DNA from: Suilimivivens sp963650485
GTDB taxonomy: Bacteria; Bacillota; Clostridia; Lachnospirales; Lachnospiraceae
Direction: 5' to 3'
Length of the DNA stretch: 64,000 nt
NCBI GenBank assembly: GCA_963650485.1
Contig: CAVJLN010000008.1
Location: 1-64,000 of the forward strand
Part shown: positions 59,339 through 64,000 of the stretch, in pieces
Layout of the letters: each line of letters opens with the position of its first letter
How positions within the stretch are numbered: position 1 is the first letter of the stretch
The notes under the pieces: generated by a model
Seen by the model: only the letters and a program-made list of their open reading frames with translations
What the model was told of the DNA's origin: nothing
Databases searched by the model: none
Made by a program: the position numbers and the translations under genes

Positions 59339-61474
59339 TTATACCTCCTCTTCCATTCCCTTCTCCGGAATGAATACTCTGTTATTGATTAATTGTTCCT
59401 GCTCCTTCACACGCCCTACCGCCATCTGTCCAAAAATCAGCTGGGAATTATAAGAGCCCTTTCCTCTCTTGTCTACCTTCTCATAGGTTCCCTCCGGCGT
59501 AAGCAGATGTGCTTTTTCAGTATCACGAAGCTGTATGGTAAGAATGTCCATCAGCCGCTTCTGGAGCTCCGGCTTTTCTACCGGAAACATGATTTCCACA
59601 CGACGCTCCAGGTTTCTCGGCATCCAGTCTGCACTTGCACAGTAAAATTCCGGCTTGCCGTCATTTTCAAAATAAAAGATCCGGCTGTGTTCAAGGAAAT
59701 TACCTACAATGGAACGAACACTGATCCGATCTCCAATCCCCGGAAGCCCGACGCGGATACAGCAGATTCCGCGGACAATCAGTTCAATCTTCACTCCGGC
59801 CTCCGCTGCCTCATAAAGAGCTGCGATAATGTCCTTGTCACAAAGGCTGTTTACCTTGGCGATGATATGTCCTTTTTCACCGGCCTTGGCATGCTTCATT
59901 TCCCGCTCGATCAGATAAAGGAAACGATCCTTTAACCACAACGGAGCAAGGGAAAGCTTATTCCAGCTAAGAGGCTCGGAATATCCGGAAAGCATATTAA
60001 ATACTGCCGTAGCATCCTCCCCGAACGAAGGATTACAGGTGAGCAGACCCACGTCTGTATAAAGCTTTGCGGTCGCATCGTTATAGTTACCGGTTCCTAA
60101 ATGCACATATCTGCGGATGCCATCTTCCTCACGCCGTACCACGAGTGTGATCTTGCTGTGTGTCTTTAAGCCGACAAGACCATAAATGACATGACAGCCT
60201 GCCTTCTCTAACATCTTCGCCCATACAATGTTATTCTCTTCATCAAAACGTGCCTTTAATTCCACAAGCACCGAAACCTGCTTTCCGTTTTCTGCCGCCT
60301 GCGCAAGCGCTGCAATGATTGGGGAATTGCCGCTCACACGGTAGAGTGTCTGCTTAATGGCAAGAACCTCTTTGTCCCTCGATGCCTGACGAATGAAATC
60401 CACCACCGGAGTAAAGGTTTCGTAAGGGTGAAACAACAGAATATCCTGCTTCTTAATCTGATCGAAAATATTACAGTCTGACGGAAGCTCCGGTATCGGC
60501 TGCGGCTTCGGATAGGACTTTTCCTTTAAGTGGTCAAAGCCCTCAAGTCCGTACATCTTCATTAAGAAGGTAAGGTCAAGCGGTCCATCAATTTCATACA
60601 CATCCTGCTTTTCGATGTTAAGCTCCCGCTCGATAATTTCTAACAGTCGTTCATCCATTCCCTTTTCTACTTCAAGGCGGATCGCCTGCCCCCACTGCCG
60701 CTTTTTGATCTGCTTTTCAATTTCCTTTAACAGATCCTCGGCTTCATCCTCTTCAATCGTAAGATCCGCATTCCTCATAATACGGAACGGATGCGCACAG
60801 ACAATCTCATAATTCAGGAATAGCTTCTCAATATTCCGCTCGATAACTTCTTCAAGCGGAATCAGGATCCGTTCTCCTTCTTCACCCGGAATTTCAATGA
60901 TTCTTGGCAGAACACTCGGCACCTGAACGGTTGCAAATTCCAGAACCTCTCCTCCATCCTTCTTCCGGACAAGCGCTCCGATGTTGAGCGACTTATTTCG
61001 GATCAAAGGAAACGGTCTGGAGGAATCTACGGCCATCGGCGTCAATACCGGATAAATATTCTCCTCATAATAGCGGTCTACATATTCCGCCTCTGCCTCA
61101 CTTAACTGCTCATGCTTCTGAATGACACGGACACCGTTTATCTTAAGCTGAGGAAGCAGCGAATGATTGTAAATCCGGTACTGCTCCTCCACAAGCTCAT
61201 GTGTCTCTTTCGTAATCTGCTTTAGCTGCTCCTTCGGAGTCATTCCCGCAATGTCCTTCTTATCATAACAAGCATTCACCATATCTTTAAGGGACGCCAC
61301 CCGCACCATGAAAAACTCATCCAGATTGGAGGAGGTAATGCTCAAAAACTTCAAGCGTTCAAACAATGGGTTATTCTTGTCCTTTGCCTCGCTCATGACT
61401 CTGCGGTCAAACAGAAGCCAGCTCAGTTCTCGGTTTACATAATATTCAGGATTGTCGTATTTTAATTTTCCCAT
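59339..61474 (-). CDS. ppk: Polyphosphate kinase
   Basis: PPK1: reversibly makes polyphosphate from ATP. It has 711 residues. The N-terminal helical domain (YYVNRELSWLLFDRRV), the head, and the two PLD-like catalytic domains are present; the phosphorylated His is in YVHLGTGNYND and the second His-region lies with ELIVRGICCIRVGLPG. It is between the ppx gene and the small acidic gene, on one transcript. Confidence 0.97.
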   Translation of the reverse strand: MGKLKYDNPEYYVNRELSWLLFDRRVMSEAKDKNNPLFERLKFLSITSSNLDEFFMVRVASLKDMVNACYDKKDIAGMTPKEQLKQITKETHELVEEQYRIYNHSLLPQLKINGVRVIQKHEQLSEAEAEYVDRYYEENIYPVLTPMAVDSSRPFPLIRNKSLNIGALVRKKDGGEVLEFATVQVPSVLPRIIEIPGEEGERILIPLEEVIERNIEKLFLNYEIVCAHPFRIMRNADLTIEEDEAEDLLKEIEKQIKKRQWGQAIRLEVEKGMDERLLEIIERELNIEKQDVYEIDGPLDLTFLMKMYGLEGFDHLKEKSYPKPQPIPELPSDCNIFDQIKKQDILLFHPYETFTPVVDFIRQASRDKEVLAIKQTLYRVSGNSPIIAALAQAAENGKQVSVLVELKARFDEENNIVWAKMLEKAGCHVIYGLVGLKTHSKITLVVRREEDGIRRYVHLGTGNYNDATAKLYTDVGLLTCNPSFGEDATAVFNMLSGYSEPLSWNKLSLAPLWLKDRFLYLIEREMKHAKAGEKGHIIAKVNSLCDKDIIAALYEAAEAGVKIELIVRGICCIRVGLPGIGDRISVRSIVGNFLEHSRIFYFENDGKPEFYCASADWMPRNLERRVEIMFPVEKPELQKRLMDILTIQLRDTEKAHLLTPEGTYEKVDKRGKGSYNSQLIFGQMAVGRVKEQEQLINNRVFIPEKGMEEEV

Positions 61475-61520
61475 ATTTTCTGAATTACTGCCCTTTCTCT
61501 TCTCTTTCTATATAAATGAT

Positions 61521-61578
61521 GTCAAAGTCCAAAGCCCTCGACTTTGATGCCTACGGATTGTTCCGTGCTTCGCAACGT
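61521..61578. other. Paired short hairpins between ppx and ppk
   Basis: CAAAGTC-10-GACTTTG (61521-61544) and CTACG...CGTAG (61549-61578). The second loop can fold further. No U-tract. It may pace expression of ppk relative to ppx. Confidence 0.35.
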
Positions 61579-61594
61579 AGCTTATCTCATGTGG

Positions 61595-63148
61595 TTACAA
61601 TTTATCCAGCGTCCTCTTCTGCCGGATAACCGGTCGGATATTAAATACTTCGGTAAAGAACTCTGCCCGGTGTCCGAACAGTCCACGCTCTAAGGTAATG
61701 TCCTCATTCGTTTCTACTGTAATGAGAAGTTGTTCCTCCTTTGGAAGAATCTTGATATTCTTAAACTTCTGCTTGTGGCTCCGGTCCAGACCGTTTGCCA
61801 GCCGCAGCATGGCGAGAAGCTTCGTCATCCGTAAGTAGGATTCCTTATCCATGCTGGTGGTTTTTTCCATCTGCTCATAGTAGTCAAACGGAATATGATT
61901 GTACTTAACCACATTCGCGACGATTTCACGTTCGAGATGAGACAGCCCGATAATCTCCGTTGCCATAATAATCCGGTAGGAGCATTCGCCAAGCTCCACC
62001 ATACTGATATATTTGCCGCAGTCATGAAGAATGGTTGCAATCTGCAAAAGCAGCCGATCGCGATTCATTAAGCCATGTACCTTCTTCATGCTGTCAAAAA
62101 TCCGCAGTGCAATCTGTTCGAGCGTTTCACTGCGCTTCTTACTTCCCTGATACCGCTTGCTGATCGACTTTGCACAGGCAATGATATCCTTTTCAAAATC
62201 GTGGGATATCGGGAGAAGGTTATTGCGTTCCGCATATTCATAAGCAATGCCATCACAGAGAGTCACGCCCGGTGCCCAGATCATTTTTGCTCCGGTATCC
62301 TCCATAATCCGGTGTACCATGATAAGAGAAATGTAAAGTGCCGGCATATCCTCCTCCGGCATATCAAGAAGCTTGGAAAGCTCGAGCGTACTCTTTAACC
62401 GGCTCTTTTCCATAAATTCTTCAATCTGCTCCCGGGTCGTCACATCCCCCTTCCCCTCCTTCCGGTAATAGTGCCGGATCAGCCGGGAAATATAGTCATC
62501 GACAATAATCAGGTTTTCGATCGCACGATCCTTAAGATACAGCTTTTTGTAAACGGAAAGCTGGGATTCCACAAGCTCTCCGATCAAGTTCCGGTACTGG
62601 CTTAAGGATGCATTCAAAAAGTTCATGCTCTCCCGGAGCCGCAATACACCAAGCTTTAGGTTCTGCGTGGAAACCAGCGTATCCTTATCAAACAGGGAAA
62701 TCTGGATACTGCCACCGCCAATATCCACAATGGCAGTTCCCTTTTCAATGATTTCATCAAACTGCTGCCCCTGTAAGGCAATCGATTTATAATCCAGAAA
62801 TCGCTGCTCGGAATTGCTTAAAATATCCATCTCAATTCCGGTACGCAGCCGTACCTGATCGGTCAGGATCGCCCGGTTCTTACTTTCCCGGATCGCGCTT
62901 GTTCCGTACGCCTTATAATCGGTCACCTGATAGGTCTTCATGATGTCCGAAAACTCATGCAGAATCATACACAGCTCATCCACACGTTCAAAGCTTAACT
63001 TCCCGGTGGTATAAGTTTCCGTTCCCATATCAATACTGTGACGGATGTGATCGATCTGCTTCATTCCGTTCTTCTTCGAAACCTCGAAAATCTTCATGGA
63101 AAGCTCATAAGAACCGATATCAATCGCCGCAAAGGTCTTTACTGCCAT
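61595..63148 (-). CDS. ppx: Exopolyphosphatase/Ppx-GppA family phosphatase with HD domain
   Basis: Degrades polyphosphate or pppGpp. It has 517 residues. The ASKHA-type N-terminal half has AAIDIGSYELSMKIFEV, YGTSAIRESKNRA and IVDIGGGSIQISLF; the C-terminal half is an HD domain with ILHDCGKYISM. It starts 7 bases after the DUF815 ATPase gene and follows AAAGGAG. With ppk it forms a synthesis/degradation pair. Confidence 0.94.
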   Translation of the reverse strand: MAVKTFAAIDIGSYELSMKIFEVSKKNGMKQIDHIRHSIDMGTETYTTGKLSFERVDELCMILHEFSDIMKTYQVTDYKAYGTSAIRESKNRAILTDQVRLRTGIEMDILSNSEQRFLDYKSIALQGQQFDEIIEKGTAIVDIGGGSIQISLFDKDTLVSTQNLKLGVLRLRESMNFLNASLSQYRNLIGELVESQLSVYKKLYLKDRAIENLIIVDDYISRLIRHYYRKEGKGDVTTREQIEEFMEKSRLKSTLELSKLLDMPEEDMPALYISLIMVHRIMEDTGAKMIWAPGVTLCDGIAYEYAERNNLLPISHDFEKDIIACAKSISKRYQGSKKRSETLEQIALRIFDSMKKVHGLMNRDRLLLQIATILHDCGKYISMVELGECSYRIIMATEIIGLSHLEREIVANVVKYNHIPFDYYEQMEKTTSMDKESYLRMTKLLAMLRLANGLDRSHKQKFKNIKILPKEEQLLITVETNEDITLERGLFGHRAEFFTEVFNIRPVIRQKRTLDKL

Positions 63149-63154
63149 GGTATT

Positions 63155-64000
63155 TTACTCCTTTTTTCCAAGTATGTAATCAATGAACTGCTGGGCGCAC
63201 CGGCCGGATAAGCCGCCATGGGCAAGCTCCCACTTATTTGCCTCAAGCAGCAGCTCTTCTTCTTCCATCTGCACGCCGTAGCGATCTACCAGAGTCTTTA
63301 CAATGTTCTGGAACTGCTTCTTATCCGGTGCGGCAAAGAAGATCGTTACCCCGAACCTTGAAACAAGCGACAGCTTTTCCTGTACGGTATCTCCGGAATG
63401 CAGGTCATCTCGCCGGTCATCCTTGTCGGAGAAGCTTTCCTTAATTAAATGTCTGCGGTTCGAGGTCGCATAGATCAACACATTCTTCGGCTTCTTTTCA
63501 AGCCCTCCTTCGATCACCGCCTTCAGGTACTTGTACTCAATTTCAAAGTCCTCAAAGCTTAAGTCATCCATATAGATGATAAATTTATAATTCCGGTTCT
63601 TGATCTGGGTAATAACATCATTCAGATCCTGGAACTGATGCTTATACACTTCAATAATACGCAGTCCCTGATCGTAATATTCATTCGCAATTCCTTTAAT
63701 GCTGGACGATTTTCCTGTACCGGCATCACCGAATAACAGACAGTTGTTTGCCTTTCTTCCTTCGACAAAAGCCTCGGTGTTTTCAATGAGCTTCTTCTTC
63801 GGAATCTCATAGCCAACCAAATCATTTAAGTAAACATGTGCAATGTTCTGAATCGGTACGATCTGCACACCGTCCTCATCATGCACCACACGGAATGCCT
63901 TATGCAGACCGAACTTTCCTACCCCGTAATCCTTATAAAACTCGGTAAGAGTTGCCTTCATCTCCTCCGGTGTATGATCCTTTGCAAACTTCTGAGCCAG
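63155..64000 (-). CDS. DUF815 family AAA-type ATPase (partial, N-terminus beyond right edge)
   Basis: ATPase of the DUF815 family, function unknown. The frame is open to the right edge, so the true start is outside; in-frame residues LAQKFAKDHTPEE precede Met at 63961, which is internal. 281 codons are present of a family of about 420-440. P-loop GDAGTGKSS, Walker B IIYMDDLSFEDFEIEYK and sensor TSNRRHLI are visible. The first gene in the window of the ppx-ppk transcript; order is conserved in Lachnospiraceae. Confidence 0.9.
   Translation of the reverse strand: MAQKFAKDHTPEEMKATLTEFYKDYGVGKFGLHKAFRVVHDEDGVQIVPIQNIAHVYLNDLVGYEIPKKKLIENTEAFVEGRKANNCLLFGDAGTGKSSSIKGIANEYYDQGLRIIEVYKHQFQDLNDVITQIKNRNYKFIIYMDDLSFEDFEIEYKYLKAVIEGGLEKKPKNVLIYATSNRRHLIKESFSDKDDRRDDLHSGDTVQEKLSLVSRFGVTIFFAAPDKKQFQNIVKTLVDRYGVQMEEEELLLEANKWELAHGGLSGRCAQQFIDYILGKKE

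Overview
The window is a stretch of chromosome from a low-to-mid G+C, endospore-lineage Firmicute, most likely a member of the Lachnospiraceae (Clostridia). The spoIVB gene, the complete spoIIIAA-AH operon, the operon order asp23-nusB-xseA-xseB-ispA-dxs-tlyA-nadK-argR-recN, and a CUT1 transporter with a YesM/AraC-type two-component system beside a GH8 enzyme all point there. Almost every gene is on the minus strand (only rqcH at 7808-9565 is on the plus strand), so transcription runs mostly from right to left. I saw no rRNA, tRNA, CRISPR array, insertion sequence or prophage.

Layout, left to right. 1-3321: rny (cut by the left edge), recX and recA, with a double LexA box in the recA promoter. 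3529-7719: the yicC-remA-gmk-rpoZ-rimO-pgsA operon, closed by a strong terminator. 7740-9565: rqcH, divergent. 9603-14018: a MurJ/SpoVB-like flippase, DUF1284, bioY with a BirA-type operator, and glgA. 14050-17684: a folded repeat, a receiver-less Spo0A-like regulator, an S66 peptidase and spoIVB. 17701-27050: a modular repeat, then recN to asp23 as one operon read from a good promoter at 27022-27050. 27045-31122: a transglutaminase-like lipoprotein, prfC and deoB. 31126-36223: spoIIIA operon. 36274-48551: pnp, rpsO with an S15-type leader, an NlpC/P60 hydrolase, then ribF-truB-nrnA-rbfA-infB-ylxQ-ylxR-nusA-rimP. 48571-58987: a second copy of the modular repeat, manC, and a xylo-oligosaccharide uptake and degradation locus (two permeases, binding protein, response regulator, histidine kinase, GH8 exo-oligoxylanase). 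59073-64000: polyphosphate genes (small acidic protein, ppk, ppx) and a DUF815 ATPase cut by the right edge.

Most of the content is core housekeeping (translation, RNA decay, recombination, isoprenoid and cofactor synthesis). The unusual material is regulatory or in the sporulation genes. (1) The gene in the usual spo0A position keeps an intact Spo0A DNA-binding domain but has no phosphoacceptor receiver domain, and an S66 peptidase gene separates it from spoIVB. (2) The spoIIIAA and GH8 start sites share a layout: a terminator-like hairpin whose 3' arm contains the Shine-Dalgarno sequence and whose U-tract abuts the start codon, with a promoter -10 in the loop, so read-through RNA would be blocked but RNA from the local promoter would not. 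(3) A mosaic repeat occurs at two terminators 31 kb apart, with its internal blocks in a different order. (4) A second short repeat (TATTCAG half-sites) occurs in four intergenic regions. Regulation that can be read directly includes SOS control of recA, BirA control of bioY and S15 autoregulation of rpsO.
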